Origin: Homarus americanus
Lineage: Eukaryota; Arthropoda; Malacostraca; Decapoda; Nephropidae
Assembly: GCF_018991925.1 (NCBI RefSeq)
Contig: NW_024735516.1
Coordinates: 1,345,501-1,409,500 of the forward strand
Direction of reading: 5' to 3'
Length of the DNA: 64,000 bases
Positions 54,933 through 64,000 of the stretch are shown piece by piece (positions within the stretch are counted from its first letter, which is position 1; every line of letters starts with the position of its first letter). Below the pieces are notes generated by a model. That model worked only from the letters and a program-made list of their open reading frames with translations, searched no databases and was not told the origin of the DNA. Position numbers and translations under genes: made by a program.

Positions 54933-55560
54933 ATATTTGCTATATGAGCTCTGTTCAACTATTTCTTACAGTATTCATTCGAAACTAATTTCCCTATTGT
55001 ATTCTGATATTCGAAAGGATACTCCTATCGCGATAGATTTCTGCTCTCGTAAACAAGATATTAACACATCTTCATCACCCATCAGCAGTAACGTTGGCCG
55101 ATATTATCCTTCCAATCTCTTTTTGATGAGTATTCGTTTGAATCAAACTGCTTCGTTGCTCGTTCGACTGTGTGTGTGGGTAGGAGGGTCGGCGTGGTGA
55201 CCTGTCGTCCAGAAAGGGTACAACAGACTATGCACCCTTCACCGCCAGTGTACCACGAACTTCTGAACGGAACTGTACCGATGAAAGCATCTTTGTTAAA
55301 GTATCATGGTTATTTTACGTTTTTTTGTGGACGTGAGAGTACGCTCGAACTGAGCAGGTCGGTTATAATCAAACAGATTTTTCGGAGGAGTATTTGTGAT
55401 AAAAAACAAATTTCTTCACGCACAAAGCACATAGAGACATCATTTCAGTTTCATATGATCAGTTTTTCACCGTGTCTTACCCACAATTTCCCGTCTCCTT
55501 CATGCCCTGCCCTCTATAGGTGACTGACAAGTGATCGTGGGCCCTTCGTAGCAATGTAAG

Positions 55561-55975
55561 AATAAAAGTTAATGGTAAAGTAATATATAATACAAGCCGC
55601 TATGCAGATGATGATGCTCTTATCACGGATGGTGAAGAGGCGTTATAAAACTGGTAATCACATTAGTGGAAAAAGGTAAACAAATATGGGCTAAGAGTTA
55701 ATGCTGTAAAGATGGAAATAATGTTTATTTTCAAATTGGAAATTAATGCTACGGTAAAAAAGTATGGTTGGCAACAGGTAACATAAACAAGTGGAAAATT
55801 CTGTGTAATTGGGAGGTAACATTAGCTGTTATGGCAGAAGTGTGAAAGACATCATATGAGGTCAAGCAAAAGCAGTTATTATTAATCTAAAAAAAAAAAT
55901 AATAAAAAGATATTAACTTCAATTTGAGAAAAACGATTGCTGAAATGTTATATGTGGCAAGGACTGTTGTATAGG
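55561..55975 (+). pseudogene. RTE-like reverse transcriptase fragment with YADD box
   Basis: A decayed frame reads VNGKVIYNTSRYADDDALIT (YADD at 55601-55612) followed by GEEAL and, after stops, LVEKGKQIW-like sequence. This is the catalytic segment of a non-LTR reverse transcriptase. No longer frame survives on either side. Confidence 0.75.
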
Positions 55976-56028
55976 TTAGACCCGTGGACACTTTCAGCAG
56001 ACACCAGAAAGAGGTAGATGCTCCTTGA

Positions 56029-56634
56029 TCAGTTCGAGGATTTGCTCCACTGATTGGGTGTGTCCTCCTCGGATACCCCGATAGCGTGGGCTAAGGTAGA
56101 CCTCATCTCGGGTGTAAGGCACAACCTGAGGTGAGCCAGCTGCGTCCAATGCGGCTGGTTCCTCATCTGAAGCAACTCTTCATAATTTGACCAAGCGCTA
56201 CGCCATACTTTAAATTCCCACATGGTAACATCCGGGGAGAGCTTGTGAGGTACTGGGGCATGGGGATGCCTTGCCTGGGGATGCATAAAAGCATCTGGGG
56301 TGCCAGTGTTGGGGTCTCCGAACGCCACGTTCGACACAGTGCTGGCGATCGTGGCGGTCTCACCAAGCAACTGTAAAACTTGCACTATTAATGCCTGCAT
56401 AGCGGTGCGGTCTGCTCCAGCAACTTCTTCTGAGGCTTGTTGCTGCTGTTGCATGACGGCACGTTCCTCCTTTGCTTGCAGCTGCTGGGCCTCCACTAGC
56501 GCTGCCAACATATAAAGTGCCGACGGGGAAGTACGTACTGGGTTAGCTGTGGCACCTGTTTCGCCCTTTGGCCTAGCTCGTCGTAAATCCATCTTGGGCC
56601 CCCAAGATGGTGGTTTTCTGCGGTGGAAAACCAT
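56029..56634 (-). pseudogene. gypsy-like gag fragment
   Basis: The 201-codon frame has a glutamine-rich helix (AALVEAQQLQAKEERAVMQQ) and then HKLSPDVTMWEFKVWRSAWS and HLRLCLTPEMRSTLAHAIGV, the pattern of Ty3/gypsy gag proteins that bind through a capsid-like domain. The frame shifts by one base near 56055 (before a SVEQIL-like continuation) and is soon followed by unrelated LINE sequence. No protease, reverse transcriptase or second LTR was seen. The start codon is uncertain; Met at 56593 is as likely as the first one. Confidence 0.75.
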
Positions 56635-56727
56635 CTGGGCGGGATCACGGTGAGGATAGGGAGTATGCGTGCATCTCCAGTGAACACTATCAATCTTTCT
56701 TAACTCCTATTCTCCTTTCTGCACTAT

Positions 56728-56745
56728 CCTTTTCACGGCGCCATA
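56728..56745 (-). other. Putative primer binding site of the gypsy-like element
   Basis: On the - strand TGGCGCCGTGAAAAGGAT (56725-56742) begins with TGG, as primer binding sites complementary to a tRNA 3' end do, and lies at the 5' side of the gag fragment. The sequence beyond it (to about 57000) may be an LTR, but no second copy is present to define it. Confidence 0.4.
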
Positions 56746-57057
56746 ATAGGAGTTGATGAGTTATAAGACAATTAGTTCACTGGAGTTTACTGAAGGAGTA
56801 TCAGTACAGAGGCAAGAGCACGGGGCAGACGTGTACTCTGAATGGACAGACTAGTAAGACTACCGGGTGAGCCGCCAGACCTACCCATGTTGATATGGTT
56901 TACTACCCTGACATATGGACTTACATAACTGATACAACATACGTAGGCTTTATACACATACACTTAGCCAACTGAACACACTCCACCACCTACCTCTGAC
57001 TTCCTGGACTATCCCTTCCCACGGATTTCTTACGATAAAATCAGTATCCAGAAACAC

Positions 57058-57498
57058 ATGGGGCTGGGAGCCTCCAGCCTAGCCCGTCTAGTGAAGTCGG
57101 AGATGTCCTGCAGCGAAACTCGACGCCGTCCTAAAGACCTCCCTTCGGAACGAGTCTCTCATGGTCGAGCTCATGACTACGACTTGGATGGGGCTGGCGG
57201 TGCTCCGATACTTTACGGCGTCACCAGCGAAGACCCCCACAGCCTGGTCATGGAGTACTGCCCTGGCGTCACTCGAGAAGAGTTCCTTACTTCATACCCC
57301 AAAAAAGAATGCCAGAAGGCCTACGGCGCCATCCATAAGGCACTAACTGAGTTCTACGCTCTTGGTTTCGCTCATAACGACTTGCACCCCGGCAACATCA
57401 TTGTCGACGACTCATGCCGTCCATATAAAGTACACATAATGGACCAGGGTTGCGCTGACCGGCTGGCAGATGACGACCAAGGCGAGGATTACCATTAG
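57058..57498 (+). pseudogene. Intronless kinase-like gene, frame-damaged
   Basis: The 146-codon frame starts with MGLGASSLARLV, which resembles a glycine-rich ATP loop, and has LVMEYCPG (hinge), HNDLHPGNI (residues 106-114, catalytic loop) and IMDQG (residues 128-131, where DFG is usual). The order fits a small kinase fold. Residues about 13-42 look unlike a kinase; an alternative frame across 57096-57185 reads more like one (it has a Lys-rich strand and RNESLMVEL), so two compensating indels are likely. There are no introns, and AATAAA (57699) is followed by a short A run, which suggests a retrocopy. The C-lobe after DQG is short. The substrate is unknown. Confidence 0.6.
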
Positions 57499-57698
57499 CG
57501 CAACCTCGCCAGGATCAAAAGTGTACAAAAGAATGTGCAACACCCTCCACAGACATTCATATCCTTCACCTTTACTACACCCACTCCTCTATAACCCCCC
57601 CTCCGGCCGTTTGGCTTTTGTTTGTTGTTGTTTGTTTATTTTTATGTTTGTAGATTATCTTCGGTGTCTGTCCGTGTAGATGTTTGTAATTTGCTAAC

Positions 57699-57722
57699 AA
57701 TAAAGAACCCCCCAAAAAAAAC
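57699..57722 (+). promoter_or_regulatory. Poly(A) signal and A-run after the kinase-like gene
   Basis: AATAAA at 57699-57704 is followed nine bases later by a run of eight A within C-rich sequence. Confidence 0.55.
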
Positions 57723-57949
57723 CCCCCCATTATATATAGATTAAAAAAAGTAATATTGCGTCTTATTTTGCTGTTATTTATTTTTCTTTGTTTTTAATTC
57801 ATTGCTTTCTTTTTCTTTCGTATTTGTTTGTTTATGTATTCTATCATTTGCTTATCTTTCCCATCTCTTTTGTCCTCTATATTTACTTGAGGCTGAGGGA
57901 CATCTTGAACTATCTTCAAACTCGAATAACAACTCTATTTTTCCTTAAT

Positions 57950-58335
57950 GCGCTCAAGTACGGTAACTTATCCCTTACAGTACTAAAACTTAACCACTTC
58001 AGTACTAAGACAAGCTTTTGAATCTAATACCTTAACCCTCTGAGTACAACGTCTTATCCATTTGAGTTCGATGTCTTAACCACTTGAGTACGATGGCAAC
58101 CACTTGAGCATAATACCTTAAGCCCTTGAGTACGATAACTAAACCTCTTGAATACGATGAAAACCTCTTGAGTACAATACCTTAACCCCTTGAGTACAAC
58201 GTCTTAAATATTTCAGTTCAATGTCTTAACTTGAGTACGATGACAACCTTTTGAGTGCAACACTTTAGCTCCTTAAGTACGATAAATTATTTCTATCAGT
58301 ACAATAACTTAGTCCCTTGAGTACAATAACAGGAA
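57950..58335. repeat. Decayed tandem repeat, unit about 20-25 bp
   Basis: More than twelve diverged copies resembling ACCTTAACCCCTTGAGTACA, with CTTGAGTACGAT and CTTGAGTACAAT as the commonest cores. Confidence 0.88.
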
Positions 58336-58560
58336 AACAAATGAAGACGTACTAAGATTAGCGATAACTTCAAGAGAAATACTTGAAAAGGACAAAAAAA
58401 GAAAAACGTAATACTATGGTCGTATAATTATGGATGAGAGAATAATAACAAATATCTATGGGCAAAGATGAAGGTACCTAGGACCAGGAGAAGGTTAAGG
58501 CGGGGATGGATGAATGAAATCGAAAACTGGATCCCGGAGAGATACAAAACACGGAGGATA
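58330..58560 (+). pseudogene. LINE C-terminal tail remnant
   Basis: A decayed frame reads NEDVLRLAITSREILEKDKK, then YYGRIIM, then RRRLRRGWMNEIENW. It has the layout of the region after the reverse transcriptase of RTE-like LINEs (a conserved Trp-rich end after a basic stretch). Stops interrupt it. Confidence 0.6.
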
Positions 58561-59114
58561 GGTAAATGTTGTGTGTCAATATTTAAGCTAGATTACTTAG
58601 ATCACTATCATTATATCGTCTACAACAGGAACTATATTAATTTTGTGGTCTCTGATATTAACATCTCATTAATTCTTTATATTTCTCCCCGTATGGCTGA
58701 CTGGCATATACAATACTTCGATTTTGATTTGATATCCAAGAAGCCCCAATTAGTAAGCGAGAATTGTTTGGTCTCCTTGACTATTAAAAAAAAAAAAACG
58801 AATGACAGGATGGTAACAACTGTGCTTACTCGTTTCTTCGACCAGCTCATAGATCGCAGTTATTTATTTATTTGTACAAGAACAGATACATTTATACATG
58901 TATTTTTATCTGCAGTTTTATGTTAGGTAATGTCTAAATAATCATTCTTTGAGGTAAATACGACATCACATAACTGTTTCGACACCTGATGTACTCTCGA
59001 AGAAATTGAAATTGCTCTCATTGAAATATCAAATTGTTCCCGTTGAGGTATGATTGTAGATTCTCAGAGCCTTCACTAAGAATTTTCGTTGTTGATGTCA
59101 GCTCCCTCCCCCCA

Positions 59115-59119
<5 letters not shown>
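58561..59119. other. Sequence without recognised gene
   Basis: An open frame continues to 58926 but has no recognisable domain or codon signal after residue 25, so I treat it as chance. Confidence 0.35.

Positions 59120-59162
<43 letters not shown>
59120..59162. repeat. (TC)n microsatellite
   Basis: About 21 TC units. Confidence 0.97.
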
Positions 59163-59164
<2 letters not shown>

Positions 59165-59379
59165 GTTAGAAGTGTAAAGGAAGTGGAATTTTGGAGAGTG
59201 GCCCCAGTGGTGGGCCCTCACCACTCCCGAAGGTGAAACCCCTCATTAAAACACTCTAAAATGGAGGGGGTTACGCAGGAGCCGACATCCACCTATTGTA
59301 ACAGTTTTTAACATGAAGGTGATATTTAAAATCGGGAGTTTCTTGTATGTGCATCTAATTTTGGCCAAGGACAGTTAAT

Positions 59380-59540
59380 TGGATAGTGTAAATTTACACT
59401 GTGATGATAATGAAGTGGATGACAGTGTAGCGTACTCAATGTAGATGATAGTGTATTGGATGTAGTTTGGATGACCGTGTAGTGTAGTGTACGTAATGTA
59501 AATGAAAATGTAGTTGATATTGTAGATGATAGTACAGCCA
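59380..59540. repeat. Decayed GTAGATGATAGT-type tandem repeat
   Basis: Diverged copies of GTAGATGATAGTGTAGT, alternating with GATGACAGTGTAG and GATGACCGTGTAG. Confidence 0.65.
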
Positions 59541-59929
59541 CGGACATAAGCTATAATTTGCCCCTCACAAACAACCCAGGGTAACAACGGGTACCCCAGT
59601 TAAAGTATGAGCATGAGGAAAAATAACAGTGGAGCAGCAGAGCCCCGGGAAGCGTAACATTTCACCTTAGACATTCTGAATTTTATTTGATATGATCTCC
59701 TCAAAAGAAGGTAAATGACCACTTACCTATTTAACCGGCTTATGCCCTTGCTTGCATTTACCTAACGCGGGAGTCGTACCTGTCAATATCAGTTGTACAT
59801 TTGCCTTTCAACAACCTTACATTCGCTACAACACCACATGTTAGTGTGACTGATCCAGAATCTTAGTCACCGTTTTCCTTCCTTCTTTGTGAAGTGAGGT
59901 TATGTTCCTGGAATACTGAGAAAAAGATT

Positions 59930-60250
59930 GGAGAGAGGGAGAGAGAGAGAGAGAGAGCCAGCTAGCCAGAGAGCGCGTGGCGAGGTGGTGGGGGGTGGTG
60001 GCGAGTGGCGGGGAGGTGGCGGTGGTGGTGGAGGTAGCGAGCGGTGGTGGTAGTGGTGGCCCCAGACTCGTGCCGCTGCAGTATCAGCCGTGGTCCAGGT
60101 AGGGTGTGCCGGCCCCTTTCCCACGCTCCTCCACGCCGGCAGGCTGGCTGTCACACTAGTGCCGGCTCATGTTCACTTATACACTCTCACACCTCCATTC
60201 TCACTCTACCCTCTCCTGGAGGATATTTTCCTGTGAAAGTGATTTTTTTT
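59930..60250 (+). promoter_or_regulatory. GC-rich, CpG-containing island: candidate promoter or 5' exon
   Basis: A GA repeat is followed by a GGTGG-rich stretch and GC-rich sequence with CpGs, standing out from the AT-rich surroundings. GGTCCAG/GTAGGG at 60096 is a plausible splice donor for a noncoding first exon on the + strand. No coding region or TATA box was confirmed. Confidence 0.3.
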
Positions 60251-61130
<880 letters not shown>

Positions 61131-61241
61131 TAATAAAAAACAATCACGACAAAAATACTTTAACAGAAGTACAGAATGTTTAAAAGTCGCAGCTGTAGCA
61201 AAAATATAAAACAACTACCTTGTGTGTTCATTTTTAATTGA

Positions 61242-61428
<187 letters not shown>

Positions 61429-61489
61429 TAAAATGATTAATGGGTCTTTAAGTGCCTATAAACAAAGATTCCTGTTCATGTGTTAAAAG

Positions 61490-63360
61490 CGATCCAGACT
61501 GTAGTTCCTTCCAAAGGGTCAATGATCAGTTCTCACGAGTTGAAATGCATAAGTAAATTATGAAGTTCCTGAGTGTTCAGATACATAAGTGATGCTATTT
61601 ATAAGTGCTAAAGTCCTAAAGCGTTGTGATTTTTATTTAAATGCTTATATTTCTAAGGGATCAAGTTAATGAGAATCCTGGCTGTTGAAATTCCTAGAGG
61701 TAAATGCTCCTCAATAGGTGATGCTGAGAATATTTAAGTTTCTATATGTTGTCGTTCGTAAATGGTGAGTTTTTTACACGTTGAAGTTATTATGTGTTAA
61801 GATTTAACTTCTAATGTTGTGACGTTACTTAATGATGAGATTCATATGAATTAAGGTTATTAGTTAAGTGTTGAGCATTGTAACCGTGGAGATTTATGTG
61901 CTTAAATCCTTAGGTGTTAAAATTCCAATATTGTGAGATTATTAATTGTTGTGATTGATTTATGATGTTATTAAGTGTTAAATTTTCGAAGTGATGAAGG
62001 TCAATATTATTATTTTCTTTAGATGTTGAGGTATATCACTGATGGAGTCCCTAATATTTAAATTTCTTAAGTGTTGAGGTATCTAGAATTCAAAGTTCTT
62101 TAGTTCTGAAGTTGCCAAGTGACAGTTAAAGTTACTAAGCATTGAAATTTAAAAGTGATGTGCTTTCAAAGTATTGAGGAACTAAAGTTTTCAGTAAGTG
62201 TTGAAGTCTCTAAGCTGTTAGGAAGGTTATTAAGCGTAGATTTTAGTAAATTTTCAGGATTCTAGACCATTATAAGCATGTCTCGAGATTCATTCCGGAG
62301 TTCTTAAACGACTAGACTCCACCGTACTGGGGTCCAGGAGTAGGTATTGGGGCTCTAAAGTAAGCATTGATAATTAATTTTTTTTAACTCCAAATTTATC
62401 AGAGTTTCAAGCATTTAGGTTCTCAAGTGGTGATGTTTCTAAAAAGTTGAGTTTCCTATAGGCCTTTGGCGAGGCTGCTAGGTGCTAAAATTTCCATGTG
62501 TTTAGACCTATAATGTTAAGATTTTGAAGTGTTGTGATTTGAAAACTGAAAATTTAAAGTGACGATATTGACAGATGGTGAGATCTCTATTCAGTGGTAT
62601 GAGGCTTTTAAGCGTTTACGTTCCTGCATATTTATGTCCTCAACTGTTCAGGTTCGCAAGTATAGTGGTTCTTTTAACTGTAGCAGGTCCTAATCTGAGA
62701 CTCCGAATTATAAAAGTTATGATTACATGAGCACCAAAATATTAAAGTTCTACGTGTTTAGGTTAATAAGCATGTGTTTAGGATGCTCAATGTTAAAACT
62801 CCTCACTGTTAAGGTTACTATAGAAGAATAATCAAAAGATAATAAAAAATGACTATCAAACATTTTGAGGTTCCGGTCAAATATCCACTTTCACTGCTGG
62901 ACTAATAGTGTTAAATTTCCCAGGTGTTGATCTTCGTAAGTATTTGTTGAAGTCCTAAGTGCTGAGGTTCTTAGGCGTTAAATTTTCTAAGTCTGTTGAC
63001 AGCTTCTAAGATCCCAAAGCAACAAAAGCATTAGGTGCTATTGTTTTCAAGTTCCTAAGGATCGAGGTTCCAAATTTTCAGCAGGTCTATGTGTGAGAAA
63101 TAGTAAGCTTCGACGATTCTGAATGTGAAAATTCTTAATTAAGTTGAGGTTCCTAAGTGTTTAGATTTGTAACTTATGAGTTTCCTAAGTGCCAATATTC
63201 TCAGTTATAAAGCTTCAGTTCTGAGGTTCACAAGTGTTGGTTGAGCTTCACATCTTCTGAAGTTCCTAAGCGTTAAGGTCGCAAATATCAGGATAATGAC
63301 CAAATGCTGAAATTCTTAGATTTTGAATCTTGCCTTGCTAAGGTTCCTAAGAAAGAGGGA
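61490..63360. repeat. Diffuse, very diverged 20-25-bp tandem repeat
   Basis: Phrases such as TTCCTAAGTGTT, GTTGAGGTTCCTAAGTG, AAGTTCCTAAGCGTTAAGGT and GTTAAGGTT recur throughout at about 20-25-bp spacing, always in the same orientation, without long exact copies. Clearest runs are near 62060-62110, 62930-62995 and 63140-63280. Confidence 0.7.
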
Positions 63361-64000
63361 GCGAGATAACTGTTAATATGGCAGAATTTGGGGGAAAAAA
63401 TCGGTACCACTTTTCAGGTCACCCCGTTATTTGGATTTTCTTAGGATACAAAAGGAAAAACCTGGAACAGAGGCTCAAAAACAGTAAAAATATGCCAGAC
63501 TTTACTGAAAAAATCACAATGACTGAAAATTATACAGTACCATACAAAATTAGTAGCATCTTGGAAAACCTTATTAGAATATAAACTCGGAACATGATTT
63601 CTGATAAATCTTTAATATGAAAGATACACGATGCCATTTATTACTTTCGTTTGTAATGAATTCACAGTTCGTCATCATTTTGAGAATTATAGTTAAGAAT
63701 ATAATTTTGCGATTCTATTAGTAAATGCTATAAGTTTTCTTCACCTGAATATTACTGCATGATTTTCCTACTACAGTTTACATATTGGTATTCACTATAA
63801 AAGTCGGATAAAAACCTTCAGTGCTGATTGGAGGAAAATTTAATGTTAGATGCCATAGATAGTTTTTATGTTTTTGTTTGTGATAAAAAATTAATTATGA
63901 AATAGATACAAATATATTTTTCGTACGATCTAGAATATATACAGTATATATATAATAACTTTCTTTTTATTGTTATAACTCAAGGAAAATCAATTTGTAT
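63361..64000. other. Window end, no recognised gene
   Basis: The open frame at 63378-63584 has no recognisable domain and lies in AT-rich sequence. Nothing else was recognised. Confidence 0.35.

Larger units (their letters stand above)
53432..55275. mobile_element. Tc1/mariner-like element with ~300-bp inverted repeats (1844 bp)
   Basis: The left arm (53432 to about 53735) starts CAGTTCCGTTCAGAAGTTCG; the right arm (about 54940-55275), read on the other strand, starts with the same 20 bases. Similarity continues over about 300 bp. The uninterrupted form at 24043-24064 shows that the element sits at a TA: TCTGG-TA-CCAATG there, TCTGG-TG-[element]-TA-CCGATG here. The interior has a broken helix-turn-helix frame (54010-54170) and a long TA array. 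Confidence 0.85.

Noticed and set aside
58468..58926. 152-codon frame as a gene
   Set aside because: Only the first ~25 residues match the end of a LINE; the rest has no recognisable pattern.

Overview
This window is animal nuclear DNA: AT-rich, mostly intronic and intergenic, and crowded with transposon remnants and simple repeats. The protein matches (an arthropod-like pyruvate kinase C-terminus, an ETF-ubiquinone oxidoreductase, and a non-LTR retrotransposon of a type I associate with shrimp, crab and crayfish genomes) suggest an arthropod, most likely a decapod crustacean. The organism call is inference; nothing in the window names the species.

Two conserved host genes are readable, both on the + strand. 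The last coding exon of pyruvate kinase lies at 3060-3229. The mitochondrial gene ETFDH (electron transfer flavoprotein-ubiquinone oxidoreductase) runs from 24988 to 46728 in ten visible coding exons. All ten have GT-AG introns and matching phases, and together they give 594 continuous codons plus a stop. The short first exon, with the start codon and most of the mitochondrial presequence, was not found. A good poly(A) site follows at 48455. An intronless, frame-damaged kinase-like gene sits at 57058-57498. A GC-rich island at about 59930-60250 may be a promoter or 5' exon of a further gene.

Layout: 1-3229 pyruvate kinase end; 3230-8015 mostly unrecognised, with small repeats; 8016-10531 a Tigger-like DNA transposon with another nested in it; 10581-12110 a LINE fragment (-); 13205-13620 a dispersed repeat; 17305-17975 the end of a hAT transposon (-) fused to a LINE with endonuclease and part of the reverse transcriptase (17980-20195, -); 20245-20940 a second copy of the first LINE family (+); 22437-24790 two related Tigger-like MITEs in opposite orientation; 24988-48480 ETFDH, whose introns hold MITEs, a SINE, a 29-bp minisatellite, a long hairpin and a 3.5-kb nested transposon complex; 49325-50170 several copies of the dispersed repeat; 53432-55275 a Tc1/mariner-like element with ~300-bp inverted ends; 55561-56744 RTE-like and gypsy-like fragments; 57058-57710 the kinase-like gene; 57950-64000 decayed tandem repeats and long TA arrays.

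The two host enzymes belong to energy metabolism (the last step of glycolysis; electron entry from fatty-acid and amino-acid oxidation) but there is no sign that they are co-regulated. I found no clearly new multi-gene system. The strongest observations are an extra cysteine beside the ETF-QO iron-sulfur cluster, a transposon insertion whose empty site is also in the window, a SINE sharing its 3' tail with a LINE in the same window, and the layered transposon in ETFDH intron 7.
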